Shown piece after piece: positions 18,231 through 28,037 of a stretch of DNA of 64,000 bases. Position 1 is the first letter of the stretch. Every line of letters begins with the position of its first letter. The stretch is taken from the NCBI RefSeq assembly GCF_900105835.1, contig NZ_LT629783.1, positions 2,907,001 to 2,971,000 on the forward strand, written 5' to 3'. The DNA is from Pseudomonas fragi (lineage in GTDB: Bacteria > Pseudomonadota > Gammaproteobacteria > Pseudomonadales > Pseudomonadaceae). Position numbers and translations under genes: made by a program. The notes under the pieces were generated by a model. That model ran no database searches, was not told where the DNA came from, and saw nothing but the letters and a program-made list of their open reading frames with translations.

Positions 18231-19529
18231 TTACAACGTCTTTTCGAAGATCTTCGAATTACGCTGATAGTTGTACAGCGACGCCCGCGCCGCCGGCAAA
18301 CGCTCTACACCACTCGGCTCAAACCCGCGCTCACGGAACCAGTGCGCAGTACGCGTGGTTAACACGAACAAGGTTTTCAGCCCCTGAGCCCGAGCGCGGT
18401 TTTCGATGCGCTCCAGCAACTCATCGCCACGGCGCCCATGACGGTACTCCGGGTTCACCGCCAAACATGCCAGCTCCCCCGCATCCGAATCGGCAATCTG
18501 ATACAGCGCCGCACAGGCGATGATCATGCCTTCGCGCTCAACCACGCTGAACTGCTCGATCTCACGCTCCAGCACTTCACGCGAACGACGCACCAGAATG
18601 CCCTGCTCTTCCAGCGGGCTGATCAATTCAAGCAGGCCGCCGACGTCTTCAATCGCCGCCTCCCGCGTAACTTCAAATTGCTCCTGCGCCACCAGCGTAC
18701 CGCCACCGTTACGGGTGAACAGCTCGGTCAGCAGCGCACCGTCTTCGGCATAACTGACGATATGGCTACGCGCCACACCACCGCTGCAGGCTTCGGCGGC
18801 GGCTTCCAGCAATTCGGCCTGGTAGTCGCTGCCCAGGCGTTTCATATGCGCCGGCACCTGCTGTGGGCGCAACTCGCGCACCAAACGCCCTTCGGCATCG
18901 AGCAACCCCGATTCAGCACCGAACAGCAGCAGTTTGTCCGCCGCCAGGTCGATGGCAGCACGGGTGGCCACGTCTTCACAGGCCAGGTTGAAAATCTCAC
19001 CGGTGGGCGAGTAACCCAGGGGCGACAGCAGCACTATCGAACGCTCATCGAGCAGGCGGTTGATGCCCTTGCGGTCGACCCGACGCACTTCGCCGGTATG
19101 GTGGAAGTCCACGCCATCAAGCACGCCGATCGGCCGCGCCGTCACCAGGTTGCCGCTGGCCACCCGCAGGCGCGAGCCCTGCATCGGCGAGGACGCCATG
19201 TCCATCGACAAACGCGCTTCAATCGCAATGCGCAACTGCCCTACGGCGTCGATCACGCATTCCAGGGTGGTCGCATCGGTAACACGCATGCCGTTGTGGT
19301 AATGCGGCACCAGGCCACGCGCCTCAAGGCGGCTGTCGATCTGCGGGCGCGAGCCGTGAACCAGCACCAGCCGCACACCCAGGCTGTGCAGCAGCACCAG
19401 GTCGTGGACGATATTGCCAAAGTTGGGATGGGCCACACCGTCGCCAGGGAGCATGACGACAAAAGTGCAATCGCGGTGGGCATTGATGTAGGGAGACGCG
19501 TGACGCAACCAGTTAACGTAATCGTGCAT
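18231..19529 (-). CDS. argA: N-acetylglutamate synthase
   Basis: ArgA acetylates glutamate with acetyl-CoA, the first committed step of arginine synthesis, and is normally feedback-inhibited by arginine. The 432-residue protein is the classical two-domain enzyme. An amino-acid-kinase-like N-terminal domain has LVLVHGSRPQID, HYHNGMRVTD and SPLGYSPTGEIFNL. The C-terminal GNAT acetyltransferase has IIACAALYQI, ACLAVNPEYRHGRRGDELLERIE and WFRERGFEPSG. Start ATG 19529. argE lies 113 bp upstream on the same strand, so the two arginine genes may share a transcript. Confidence 0.96.
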   Translation of the reverse strand: MHDYVNWLRHASPYINAHRDCTFVVMLPGDGVAHPNFGNIVHDLVLLHSLGVRLVLVHGSRPQIDSRLEARGLVPHYHNGMRVTDATTLECVIDAVGQLRIAIEARLSMDMASSPMQGSRLRVASGNLVTARPIGVLDGVDFHHTGEVRRVDRKGINRLLDERSIVLLSPLGYSPTGEIFNLACEDVATRAAIDLAADKLLLFGAESGLLDAEGRLVRELRPQQVPAHMKRLGSDYQAELLEAAAEACSGGVARSHIVSYAEDGALLTELFTRNGGGTLVAQEQFEVTREAAIEDVGGLLELISPLEEQGILVRRSREVLEREIEQFSVVEREGMIIACAALYQIADSDAGELACLAVNPEYRHGRRGDELLERIENRARAQGLKTLFVLTTRTAHWFRERGFEPSGVERLPAARASLYNYQRNSKIFEKTL

Positions 19530-19642
19530 AACCAGAGCCTGTAGAAAATAAGTCGCCTAAAAAGGGCTAGAACAGCAAACGCACAACGGGCTGATGGTTA
19601 TCGTCGAAACATTGTTGGCAACACGCGTACTCTCCTTTTCCG

Positions 19643-20785
19643 TTATTTAAGACAATAGTGTTCTATCAGTTGTGTCAGTAGACGCACCGTCGGCTGCAAA
19701 CGTGACATTTCCAGGTATTCCCCCGGCTGATGCGCACAGGCGATGTCGCCCGGGCCCAATACCAGCGTTTCGCAGCCAAGCTGCTGAAGATAAGGTGCTT
19801 CGGTGCCAAACGCTACTGCCTGCGCAACATGCCCGGTCAGCCGCTCGGCCACCCGCACCAGCTCGGCATCGGCCGCCTGCTCAAAAGGCGGTACACCGGC
19901 GGCAATGGGGGCGAAATCAATTTTTACCTGATGGCGCTCGGCCAAAGGCTGCAATTTGCCACGGATGATGGCCCGCAGCGCGTTGGGGTCCATGCCCGGC
20001 AGCGGCCGCAGGTCGAATTCCAGCGAGCATTGGCCACAAATCCGGTTGGGGTTGTCACCGCCATGGATGCAACCAAAGTTCAGGGTCGGCTGCGGTACGC
20101 TGAACTGCGGGTTGCGGTATTCATTGAGCCACTGCTGGCGCAGGCCTTTAAGTTCGCTGATCGCGTCATGCATGGCCTCCAGTGCGCTGTGGCCAAGGCT
20201 TGGGTCTGATGAATGACCGCTTTGCCCCAGAATCTCGATGCGCTCCATCATCACGCCCTTGTGCATGCGGATCGGCTTGAGCCCGGTCGGCTCGCCGATC
20301 ACCGCCGCACGGCCCAACGGCCGGCCCGCTTCAACCAGGGCCCTGGCGCCGGCCATCGAGGTTTCTTCGTCACAGGTGGCGAGGATCAGCAGCGGCTGCT
20401 TGAACGGTTGGTCGAGCAACGGGCGTACGGCTTCGATCACCAGCGCGAAAAAACCCTTCATGTCGCAACTGCCCAGGCCGACCCAGCGGTTATCCACTTC
20501 TGTCAGCTTGAGCGGATCGGTCTGCCACAGCGCTTCATCGTAAGGCACGGTATCGCTGTGCCCGGCCAGCACCAGCCCGCCGGGGCCTGTGCCAAAGCTG
20601 GCGAGCAGGTTGAATTTGCCGGGGCTGACCTGCTGGATATCGCAGTTGAAACCCAGGTCGCCCAGCCAGGTGGCCAGTAAATCGATCACCCCACGGTTGG
20701 ACTGATCCAGTGAAGGCTGGGTGCAACTGACCGACGGTACGGCGATCAAGGCAGCGAACTGCTCTTTCATGGAAGGTAGGGGCAT
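19643..20785 (-). CDS. argE: Acetylornithine deacetylase
   Basis: ArgE removes acetate from N-acetylornithine in arginine synthesis. The 380-residue M20 metallopeptidase-type protein carries AGHSDTVPYD (first metal histidine and catalytic aspartate), GSCDMKGFFA (bridging aspartate), TCDEETSMAG (general base glutamate), AVIGEPTGL and ACAHQPGEYLEM (last histidine). The open frame runs about 410 codons further upstream through the opposite-strand CYTH gene, but the family N-terminus and an AGGAAG site place the start at ATG 20785. It is divergent from the CYTH gene and on the same strand as argA. Pseudomonads also have ArgJ, so its role may be partly redundant. Confidence 0.93.
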   Translation of the reverse strand: MPLPSMKEQFAALIAVPSVSCTQPSLDQSNRGVIDLLATWLGDLGFNCDIQQVSPGKFNLLASFGTGPGGLVLAGHSDTVPYDEALWQTDPLKLTEVDNRWVGLGSCDMKGFFALVIEAVRPLLDQPFKQPLLILATCDEETSMAGARALVEAGRPLGRAAVIGEPTGLKPIRMHKGVMMERIEILGQSGHSSDPSLGHSALEAMHDAISELKGLRQQWLNEYRNPQFSVPQPTLNFGCIHGGDNPNRICGQCSLEFDLRPLPGMDPNALRAIIRGKLQPLAERHQVKIDFAPIAAGVPPFEQAADAELVRVAERLTGHVAQAVAFGTEAPYLQQLGCETLVLGPGDIACAHQPGEYLEMSRLQPTVRLLTQLIEHYCLK

Positions 20786-20941
20786 GCGCTGACTTCCTGT
20801 TGGCGGGGCGAGGCCCATCATAGAGCCATCTGCGCCGCAGAATAAACCCGTTCGGCGCGCCGGGGCGGCTTGTCCTGTACACTGCACGGCCTTGGCAGCC
20901 ACACTTTTCCCGGCTGCGCACCGATCCTGGATTTTCCGGCC

Positions 20942-22330
20942 ATGCAGAAAGAAACCGAAATTAAACTCCGTGTCAGCCGCGAAACCCTCGCCGCCCTGCG
21001 CGAGCACCCCTTGCTGAAAAAGCGCAACAAAAGTGGCTGGGAAAGCCGTGAGTTGCTCAACCAGTACTTCGACACGCCTGAGCGCGACCTGGCCAAGGCC
21101 AAGGTAGCCCTGCGCCTGCGCCGCGATGGCGAAGACGTAATCCAGACCCTCAAGACCCGTGGCGAAAGCATTGCCGGCCTGTCGGTACGCAATGAGTACG
21201 ACTGGAACCTGCCCAAAGCCAAGCTCGACATCAAGAAGCTCGACGGCGAATGCTGGCCACAAGAGCTGGCCGAGCTGGACAAGAAAACCCTCAAGCCGAT
21301 CTTCACCACGGATTTCGTGCGCGAACGCGCCGAGATTTCCTGGGGTCGCGGCAAGGCCAAGGTGGTGATCGAAGCCGCTCTGGACCTGGGCCATGTCATT
21401 GCCGGCAAGCAGAAAGAAGAAATCTGCGAGCTGGAACTTGAACTGCGCGAAGGCGAGCCGGCAGCCCTGCTGGAACTGGCCGCCGAACTGGCCGAGAAGC
21501 TGGCCCTGATGCCGTGTGACATCAGCAAGGCCGAGCGCGGCTATCGCCTGTTCGACGCCAACAGCTACGCCGTCACCCTGCCAGCCCCTGTGCTGACACC
21601 CGAAACACCCCTGGACGACGCCTTCGCCGCCCTGGCCTGGCACTTGCTGGGCAACAGCCAGCGTCTGGCCGAGCAATATCGCTTCAATGGCCATTGGCGT
21701 TTGCTGCAGGACTGGGTTCAGCAGTTGATCGACCTGCGCGCGCTGGTCAGCAGCCTGGGCCAGGCTGCACCACGCCAATCCACCAATGCCCTGCGTGCTG
21801 CGCTGGACGCCCTGCTCGAAGACTGGCGCCCGCTGGTACAGATCGGCCAGGACGACGAAGACGTGCGCAAAGCCGCACCCGAGCAGTTCCTGGAAGAGCT
21901 GGAAGACCCGCGCTGGGGCCAGTTCTCCCTGAACACCTCGCGCTGGTTGATGGAGCGCAGCTGGACCGTGGATCGCGGCACCACCCGTGGCAACCGCCAG
22001 GGTGCTGCGCAACTGCAAAGCTGGTTGCCGCGTTTGCTATCGGATGAAGCAATTGCCTTGCGTCTGAACCGTTACCAGCAGCAACCCGAAGACCTGGCCG
22101 AGCAACTGCCGCGCATCGAGCGCATTCAGGCCTGGTTGCGTCTGGCGCGTAACGTGCTGGAAATCCCGGAACTGGACCGTCTGTACGGCGAGATGAACAA
22201 GTTGCAGGAACTGGCCAACATGCCGATTTCTGAAGATGCCGAGAGCAACGACGAACTGCTCAACGCCCGCAAGCAGCAAGCCATCGCCGTTTATCAGAAC
22301 CGCGCCTGGAAGACCCTGCTGCGCGCTTAA
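20942..22330 (+). CDS. CYTH-CHAD domain inorganic triphosphatase
   Basis: A 462-residue protein related to E. coli YgiF, which hydrolyses inorganic tripolyphosphate. The N-terminal CYTH domain opens with the defining METEIKLR-type signature (MQKETEIKLRVS). The alternating charged strands of the tunnel are visible (VALRLRRDGEDVIQTLKTRG, NEYDWNLP, EICELELELREGE, YRLFD). The C-terminal half is helical and CHAD-like (HWRLLQDWVQQLIDLRALV, LRAALDALLEDWRPLV). Start ATG 20942 gives the CYTH signature at the very N-terminus. It is divergent from argE, with a GC-rich hairpin after the stop. Confidence 0.9.
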   Translation: MQKETEIKLRVSRETLAALREHPLLKKRNKSGWESRELLNQYFDTPERDLAKAKVALRLRRDGEDVIQTLKTRGESIAGLSVRNEYDWNLPKAKLDIKKLDGECWPQELAELDKKTLKPIFTTDFVRERAEISWGRGKAKVVIEAALDLGHVIAGKQKEEICELELELREGEPAALLELAAELAEKLALMPCDISKAERGYRLFDANSYAVTLPAPVLTPETPLDDAFAALAWHLLGNSQRLAEQYRFNGHWRLLQDWVQQLIDLRALVSSLGQAAPRQSTNALRAALDALLEDWRPLVQIGQDDEDVRKAAPEQFLEELEDPRWGQFSLNTSRWLMERSWTVDRGTTRGNRQGAAQLQSWLPRLLSDEAIALRLNRYQQQPEDLAEQLPRIERIQAWLRLARNVLEIPELDRLYGEMNKLQELANMPISEDAESNDELLNARKQQAIAVYQNRAWKTLLRA

Positions 22331-22342
22331 GCGCCCGGCCTG

Positions 22343-22368
22343 TGCCCCTCAGCGCCCGCTGAGGGGCA
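22343..22368. terminator. Hairpin terminator between the CYTH gene and blc
   Basis: TGCCCCTCAGC, the loop GCCC, then GCTGAGGGGCA followed by TTGTTG. The 11-bp stem has only a weak T tract. It lies between two convergent genes and may serve both. Confidence 0.7.
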
Positions 22369-22376
22369 TTGTTGCC

Positions 22377-22946
22377 TTACTTCGCGCCCTTGGGCATGTC
22401 CGCATCCGGCGTGCGCCAGATCAAGCGTGTGGTGTCATAGCCTTGCTGTTGCGCCTTGCTGAGCAGCTCGTCACGGGTTTGCTGATCAACCTGCGGTTTA
22501 CGCGACAGCAACCACAGGTATTTACGGTCGGGGTTGCCTACCAGCGCCGTGCTGTAGTTATCCCCCAGGTACAACACCCAATAATCGCCCTTGGTCACAC
22601 CCGGCAACAGGGTCGATACCCAATTGTCGAACTCGACCCACAGCTTGTCGGTCTTGCCCTCCACTTGCGGCGTTGCCGTTCCCTTGGCTTCCTCCCACTT
22701 GCCCTCTGCGGTGCGGCAACGGTTCAACACCGCCACATTGCCGTCCGGCTTGAGGCTGTAATGGGCTTCGGACTGCGCGCAATTGCGCTGGAAGAACATC
22801 GGCAACCGTGCAAGTTCATACCAGGTGCCCTGATAGCGCTTGAGGTCGACACTGGAGACGGTGTTGGGCGCCAGCGAATCGCTGCTGGAACTTGCACACC
22901 CGCCCAGCAACAGCGCGGCCCCGAGACTGACTAAAAGACGTTTCAT
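22377..22946 (-). CDS. blc: Outer membrane lipoprotein Blc (lipocalin)
   Basis: Blc is a bacterial lipocalin anchored to the outer membrane by a lipid and thought to bind lysophospholipids or fatty acids under envelope stress. The 189-residue precursor has a lipoprotein signal ending LLLGGC (cysteine 17). The lipocalin motif YQGTWYELARLPMFFQ follows, then the second conserved region TLLPGVTKGDYWVLYLGDNYSTALVG, and DRKYLWLLSR near the end. A second small lipoprotein gene lies 21 bp upstream on the same strand, probably co-transcribed. Confidence 0.93.
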   Translation of the reverse strand: MKRLLVSLGAALLLGGCASSSSDSLAPNTVSSVDLKRYQGTWYELARLPMFFQRNCAQSEAHYSLKPDGNVAVLNRCRTAEGKWEEAKGTATPQVEGKTDKLWVEFDNWVSTLLPGVTKGDYWVLYLGDNYSTALVGNPDRKYLWLLSRKPQVDQQTRDELLSKAQQQGYDTTRLIWRTPDADMPKGAK

Positions 22947-22967
22947 CGCAAACGCTCCTGATCGGTC

Positions 22968-23222
22968 TTACTTCAAACCCTGGCCCGAGAAAATCAGCAC
23001 TTTGTCGCCTGCGTACTGCACGCTGATAAAGCTCTTCTGATCGCCCCATGTGCAGCTCGACATGCCCAGCGCGCCCGAGCAATCGGTTGGGGTGCCCAGC
23101 AACTGCTCAACTTCGGCCTTGGTCATGCCGGTCGACAGTTTCGAGTAGTTTTGCTGATTGATTTTGCTGCACGCGGCCAGCAAGACACAGAACGACAACA
23201 ACGCCAGAGAACGCAACTTCAT
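22968..23222 (-). CDS. Small lipoprotein with SmpA/OmlA-like (DUF3862-type) domain
   Basis: An 84-residue lipoprotein precursor. The signal peptide MKLRSLALLSFCVLLAAC ends in a lipobox with cysteine 18. The mature part contains LSTGMTKAEVEQLLGTPTDC, the typical G-M-T-xx-V-xx-LLG-xP motif of SmpA/OmlA-type envelope lipoproteins, then CTWGDQKSFISVQYAGDKV. Exact function is unknown. It probably forms a two-gene transcript with blc. Confidence 0.82.
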   Translation of the reverse strand: MKLRSLALLSFCVLLAACSKINQQNYSKLSTGMTKAEVEQLLGTPTDCSGALGMSSCTWGDQKSFISVQYAGDKVLIFSGQGLK

Positions 23223-23335
23223 GGAAAGCTCCTGAAAAAGAAAGTCGGCAGCGCCGCTTGATCCAAGCTTAGAAGAGAAAAGCGCAGGCTGGTTCCCGCA
23301 GGACGCAGGGATTTATTTCAGGAGGGAGAACAACT

Positions 23336-23420
23336 GTGGGAGCGGGCTTGCTCGCGATGCATGCAACCCGGTATGTCTGACATACCGTGTCGATGCTATC
23401 GCGAGCAAGCCCGCTCCCAC
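23336..23420. repeat. REPIN, 85 bp
   Basis: Common REP arm at the left, its complement ending at 23420, and an inner GGTATGTCTGACATACC palindrome at the centre. It lies between the fbp stop and the lipoprotein start. Confidence 0.9.
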
Positions 23421-23426
23421 AGGGGC

Positions 23427-24437
23427 TTACGCTTTGTGGTAAGCGGTGATGCGCGCGACTTCTTCTTTCGAGCCCAGGTACACGGCTACACGCTGGTGCA
23501 AGCCTTCCGGCTGGATGTCGAGAATGCGCTGATGGCCATCAGTCGATGCGCCGCCAGCCTGTTCCACCAGGAACGACATCGGGTTGGCTTCGTACATCAA
23601 ACGCAGCTTGCCCGGCTTGGACGGCTCACGGCTGTCGCGCGGGTACATGAACAAACCACCACGGGTGAGGATACGGTGCACGTCGGCAACCATGGCGGCA
23701 ATCCAGCGCATGTTGAAGTTTTTCTTCAACGGGCCTTCTTCACCGGCCAGCAGTTCGTCAACGTAGCGCTGTACCGGGGCTTCCCAGTGACGCTGGTTGG
23801 ACATGTTGATGGCAAATTCCTGGGTAGCGTCAGGAATGGTGATGTCTTCGTGGGTCAGGACGAAGCTGCCCATTTCGCGGTCCAGGGTAAAGCCTTTGAC
23901 GCCGTCGCCCAGGGTCAGTACCAGCATGGTCTGCGGGCCGTAGATGGCGTAACCGGCAGCGACCTGTTGGGTGCCTGGCTGCAGGAAGGCCTTTTCATTC
24001 AAAGGCTCGTTCTGGGTCAGGTATTCGTTCGGGCAACGCAGTACCGAGAAGATGGTGCCAACTGGCGCGTTGATGTCGATGTTCGACGAGCCGTCCAGCG
24101 GGTCGAATACCAGCAGGTACGCGCCTTTCGGGTATTTGCCCGGGATCTGGTAGGCATTGTCCATTTCTTCGGACGCCATGCCGGCCAGGTGACCGCCCCA
24201 TTCGTTGGCTTCGAGCAGGATCTCGTTGGAGATCACGTCGAGCTTCTTCTGCACTTCACCTTGCACGTTTTCGGTGCCCATGCTGCCCAGCACACCACCC
24301 AGGGCGCCTTTGGACACGGCGTGGCTGATCTCTTTGCAAGCACGCGCCACCACTTCGATGAGGAAACGCAAATCAGCAGGCGTGTTGTTGCTGCGGGTCT
24401 GCTCGATCAAATAGCGACTCAGGGTAACGCGGGACAT
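23427..24437 (-). CDS. fbp: Fructose-1,6-bisphosphatase class I
   Basis: Fbp hydrolyses fructose 1,6-bisphosphate to fructose 6-phosphate in gluconeogenesis. The 336-residue protein starts [18 protein letters not shown]. It contains the metal-binding [22 protein letters not shown], the substrate-binding [16 protein letters not shown] and [19 protein letters not shown]. The start at 24437 fits the family; 38 further upstream codons are unconserved. With pckA in the same window it completes two key gluconeogenic steps, but the genes are not linked. Confidence 0.96.
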   Translation of the reverse strand: MSRVTLSRYLIEQTRSNNTPADLRFLIEVVARACKEISHAVSKGALGGVLGSMGTENVQGEVQKKLDVISNEILLEANEWGGHLAGMASEEMDNAYQIPGKYPKGAYLLVFDPLDGSSNIDINAPVGTIFSVLRCPNEYLTQNEPLNEKAFLQPGTQQVAAGYAIYGPQTMLVLTLGDGVKGFTLDREMGSFVLTHEDITIPDATQEFAINMSNQRHWEAPVQRYVDELLAGEEGPLKKNFNMRWIAAMVADVHRILTRGGLFMYPRDSREPSKPGKLRLMYEANPMSFLVEQAGGASTDGHQRILDIQPEGLHQRVAVYLGSKEEVARITAYHKA

Positions 24438-24560
24438 GTAAGGCTCCGAACAAGGGGGAGGGGGCGAAAAACCCGCGCAGTTTAGCGCGAGTTGCCGTGC
24501 AAATCTTCTAATCAGACTGAGAACTGGCCGAACGGGTTCCAAAACAGCCACCAGAGACCC

Positions 24561-24644
24561 GTGGGAGCGGGCTTGCTCGCGATGCCGGCGATGCGGTTTT
24601 CAGCTCAACCGCGTCGCCGGCATCGCGAGCAAGCCCGCTCCCAC
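24561..24644. repeat. REPIN, 84 bp
   Basis: Common REP arms at 24561 and ending at 24644. The inner part is itself strongly palindromic (GATGCCGGCGATGCGGTT facing AACCGCGTCGCCGGCATC). It lies between glgP (upstream on the same strand) and fbp. Confidence 0.9.
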
Positions 24645-24659
24645 AGTGTGTGAAACTTC

Positions 24660-27107
24660 CTACAACGCTTTCCAGATATCGGTCGCGTATTCACGAATGG
24701 TCCGGTCTGATGAGAACCAGCCCATGCGCGCCGTATTCAACACGGATTTGCGCCACCATTCTTCCTTGTCGTGCCACAGTTGCTCCACGCGCATCTGGGC
24801 ATCCCAGTACGCATCGAAGTCGGCACATACCAGGAAGCGGTCATATTCGATCAGCGAATCCACCAGGCCGGTGTAGCGAGCCGGATCATCGTGGGAGAAC
24901 ACCCCGCCACGAATCGCCTGCAACACGTCATTAAGCCGGTGTGAAGCGGCCACGTCCGGCGCGGCATGGAACTCGCCATTGCGCTTGCGCGCTTCAACCT
25001 GCTGCGAACTGAGGCCGAAGATAAACATGTTTTCGGTCCCCACCCGCTCGCTCATTTCAACGTTGGCGCCATCCATCGTGCCAATGGTCAGCGCACCGTT
25101 GAGGCCGAACTTCATGTTGCTGGTGCCCGATGCTTCGTAGCCGGCAGTGGATATCTGCTCGGACAGGTCCGCCGCCGGGATGATGCTTTCGGCCAGGCTG
25201 ACGTTGTAGTTGGGGATAAACACCACCTTGAGCAGGCCGCGCACGGTGGGGTCGTTGTTGACGGTGCGGGCGATGTCATTGGCCAGCTTGATGATGAGTT
25301 TGGCCTGCTCATAACTGGCCGCCGACTTGCCGGCAAAAATCTTCACCCGTGGCACCCATGGGTTGCCCGGCTCGGCCCGGATGGCCTGATACAGCGCCAC
25401 GGTGTGCATCAGGTTGAGCAGTTGGCGCTTGTATTCGTGTATCCGTTTGACCTGTACATCGAACAGGGCCTCAGGGTTGACCACAACCCCCAAACGCTCA
25501 TAAATCAGCGCCGCCAGGGTGCATTTGTTTTGCAGGCGCTGTTCGGCGAAGCGTTTGCGAAAGTCTGCCCGCCCGGCAAAAGGCTCCAGCTTGATCAGTT
25601 TGTGTTCGGTTTCATCGAGCACATCAGGCCCCAGTGCATCCACCAGCATGGCAGTCAGCGGCGGGTTGGCCTGGAACAGCCAGCGGCGGAAGGTTACGCC
25701 GTTGGTCTTGTTGTTGATGCGATCGGGGTAGAGCTTGTGCAGCTCGGCGAACACGGTGCTGCGCATCAATTGCGTGTGCAGCCCGGAAACCCCGTTGACG
25801 CTGTGGGAGCCTAAAAATGCAAGGTTGCCCATACGCACCCGGCGGCCGTGGTCCTCCTCGATCAGCGACACCGCGCGCAGCACGTCAAAGTCGTGAATAC
25901 CCTTGGCCCGCAGGGCGTCGATGTGGTGCGCATTGATCAGATAAATAATCTGCATATGCCGCGGCAACAGCCGCTCCATCAAACCGACGGGCCAGGTTTC
26001 CAGCGCTTCGGGCAATAGCGTGTGGTTGGTATACGACAGGGTATCAACGGTGACCTGCCACGCGGCATGCCACTCGACGCCGTGCTCGTCGACCAGGATG
26101 CGCATCAGCTCGGCAACGGCGATCGAGGGGTGGGTGTCATTGAGCTGGATCGAGACGTGCTCGGCCAGGTTCATCAACGTGTCGTGAACGTGCAGGTGGC
26201 GGCGCAGCAGATCCTGCAGCGAGGCCGAAACAAAGAAGAACTCCTGGCGCAGACGCAGCTCTTGCCCGGCCTCATTGCTGTCCGCCGGGTACAGCACGCG
26301 GGAGATGCTTTCAGCGCGCACCACTTCGGCCACCGCGCCCAGGTGGTCACCGGCGTTGAAACGACCAAGGTTCAGGTCGTGCAGTGCCCTCGCCCGCCAC
26401 AGGCGCAGGGTGTTCACACTGGCACCGCGCCAGCCCACTACCGGCGTGTCATAGGCAATCGCCCGCACTGTCTCGCCCGGCCACCAGATTTGCCGCAACT
26501 GGCCTTGCTCATCCTGCTTGGTTTCGACCGAGCCGCCAAAGCCCACCGAGTACAGCACTTCGGCGCGCTCGAACTCCCAGGGGTTGCCGAAGTCCAGCCA
26601 GTTCTCGGTTTGCTCCTGTTGCCAGCCGTCGACAATGCTCTGGCGAAACAGCCCGTGTTCGTAGCGGATGCCATAACCGTGGGCGGCGATGCCCAGGGTC
26701 GACATGCTTTCCATAAAGCACGCCGCCAGCCGGCCGAGGCCGCCGTTGCCAAGGGCCGCATCCGGCTCCAGCACACGGATGCGCTCCAGATCCACGCCCA
26801 GCTCGCCCAACGCTTCCCGTGCCACCTCCAGCAGCCCCAGGTTGCTCAGGCTGTCGTACAGCAGGCGACCGATCAGGAACTCCAGCGACAGGTAGTACAC
26901 CCGCTTCTGGTCCTTGCGGTAAATCTGCCGGGTGCTGTCCATCCAGTGCTCGACCATATGGTCGCGGGCGGCCAGGGCTATGGCTTCAAACCAGTCATGG
27001 TCAAACGCGTGTTCCGGGTCCTTACCCACCGCGTAAGTCAGTTTGGCTACTACAGCGGCACGGAAAGCCGCCACCTGTGCGTCACGAACAAGCGGTTCCT
27101 GGGACAT
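24660..27107 (-). CDS. glgP: Glycogen/maltodextrin phosphorylase
   Basis: GlgP releases glucose 1-phosphate from alpha-glucans using phosphate and pyridoxal phosphate. The 815-residue length is standard. Visible motifs are YYLSLEFLIGRLL, the glycine-rich LGNGGLGRLAACFMES, QLNDTHPSIAVAELMR, KRIHEYKRQLLN and the PLP-lysine region EASGTSNMKFGLNGALTIG. The usual glycogen genes (glgA, glgB, glgX) are not nearby. fbp lies downstream on the same strand after a REPIN. Start ATG 27107 is consistent with the family. Confidence 0.95.
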   Translation of the reverse strand: MSQEPLVRDAQVAAFRAAVVAKLTYAVGKDPEHAFDHDWFEAIALAARDHMVEHWMDSTRQIYRKDQKRVYYLSLEFLIGRLLYDSLSNLGLLEVAREALGELGVDLERIRVLEPDAALGNGGLGRLAACFMESMSTLGIAAHGYGIRYEHGLFRQSIVDGWQQEQTENWLDFGNPWEFERAEVLYSVGFGGSVETKQDEQGQLRQIWWPGETVRAIAYDTPVVGWRGASVNTLRLWRARALHDLNLGRFNAGDHLGAVAEVVRAESISRVLYPADSNEAGQELRLRQEFFFVSASLQDLLRRHLHVHDTLMNLAEHVSIQLNDTHPSIAVAELMRILVDEHGVEWHAAWQVTVDTLSYTNHTLLPEALETWPVGLMERLLPRHMQIIYLINAHHIDALRAKGIHDFDVLRAVSLIEEDHGRRVRMGNLAFLGSHSVNGVSGLHTQLMRSTVFAELHKLYPDRINNKTNGVTFRRWLFQANPPLTAMLVDALGPDVLDETEHKLIKLEPFAGRADFRKRFAEQRLQNKCTLAALIYERLGVVVNPEALFDVQVKRIHEYKRQLLNLMHTVALYQAIRAEPGNPWVPRVKIFAGKSAASYEQAKLIIKLANDIARTVNNDPTVRGLLKVVFIPNYNVSLAESIIPAADLSEQISTAGYEASGTSNMKFGLNGALTIGTMDGANVEMSERVGTENMFIFGLSSQQVEARKRNGEFHAAPDVAASHRLNDVLQAIRGGVFSHDDPARYTGLVDSLIEYDRFLVCADFDAYWDAQMRVEQLWHDKEEWWRKSVLNTARMGWFSSDRTIREYATDIWKAL

Positions 27108-27374
27108 CGATACAACCTCAATCGAGATGGGGCGATTTGAAGAACGAGTGGATTCAGCCTAGACCCTTGGCCAGAAATAAAGCGCTTTGTTTACGGCTTT
27201 TTTGGCGGTTTGCCTGAAAAAACTGATCAACCAAGCCCTGCCCCAAAACGAGGCACATTCGCAGTCGAACGCTTTAAAACATGGTCCTGATCGAAAAACC
27301 GGCAAATGGTTGTTCACACATTCACCAACCCCGGTATGATCGCGCGCCCTGATGCACGCTGGAATACAAGCCTG

Positions 27375-27809
27375 ATGAAGTCCAACCTGATCGCCGCCGC
27401 GGAAATCGACCGTCTCGATACCTGGGCCAAATACTCCGCGCCCATGTGCGGCTCCTGTGTTTCCAGCTGCTGCACGCTGCCGGTCGAGGTCAAGATCAAA
27501 GACCTGATCCGCATCGGCATCGTCGATGAGTTCGAGATGGGCGACCCGCCGAAGAACATCGCCAAGCGCCTGCAAAAAGAAGGGATCGTGGAGCGCTTTA
27601 ACCAGAAGTCGGGGATTTTCACCCTGCAGCGCATGAGTAATAACGACTGCCTGTACCTGGATCGCAAGTCGCGCATGTGCACCATCTACGACATCCGCCC
27701 GGACACCTGCCGCAACCACCCGCGGATCGGTCCGCGCCCTGGTTATTGCGCCTATGTGCCCAAGGCTGTTGAGCGCAAGAACAGCAGCGTCAAGCTGATG
27801 GATTTTTAA
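27375..27809 (+). CDS. YkgJ-family cysteine cluster protein
   Basis: A 144-residue protein of the YkgJ/Fe-S cluster-like family (zinc or iron-sulfur binding), function unknown. The cysteines are arranged as CGSCVSSCC near residue 26, then CLYLDRKSRMCTIYDIRPDTCRNHPRIG and a further cysteine in PGYCAYVP. This spacing is the family's signature. Start ATG 27375 (MKSNLIAAAEIDRL); an in-frame ATG 23 codons upstream lies in the promoter region. It is divergent from glgP. Confidence 0.83.
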   Translation: MKSNLIAAAEIDRLDTWAKYSAPMCGSCVSSCCTLPVEVKIKDLIRIGIVDEFEMGDPPKNIAKRLQKEGIVERFNQKSGIFTLQRMSNNDCLYLDRKSRMCTIYDIRPDTCRNHPRIGPRPGYCAYVPKAVERKNSSVKLMDF

Positions 27810-27841
27810 CCTGCAGCGCAGAATCGACTGACAGATCGCTT

Positions 27842-27903
27842 CGCGGGCAAGCCCGCTCCCACAATTACCACAGCCCCCTGTGGGAGCCGGGCTTGCCCGC
27901 GAT
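27842..27903. repeat. Tail-to-tail REP pair, 62 bp
   Basis: Here the REP arms are in the opposite order: TCGCGGGCAAGCCCGCTCCCAC first, then 17 bp later GTGGGAGCCGGGCTTGCCCGC, with one inserted C. It lies downstream of the YkgJ-type gene. Confidence 0.85.
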
Positions 27904-27981
27904 GGCCTTTACGCAAATGCCCTGACAGACCGCGCTCGTCGCAGCGCGGGCAACGATAAATGCGTCAAATCCCGGCCATAA

Positions 27982-28017
27982 AAAAACGCCCCCGACCGCA
28001 AGGTCGGGGGCGTTTTT
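27982..28017. terminator. Strong terminator after typA
   Basis: AAAAACGCCCCCGACC, the loop GCAA, then GGTCGGGGGCGTTTTT: a 16-bp stem with A and T runs, active in both directions. It lies 20 bp after the leftward typA stop. Confidence 0.92.
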
Positions 28018-28037
28018 GTAACCGCTAACTAAGTAAC

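Noticed and set aside
20786..22018. A 410-codon upstream extension of argE
   Set aside because: It runs antisense through the CYTH gene; M20 family proteins begin at about 20785, where a ribosome site exists.
26022..27140. A 372-codon plus-strand frame inside glgP
   Set aside because: A shadow of glgP, whose full set of phosphorylase motifs is on the minus strand.
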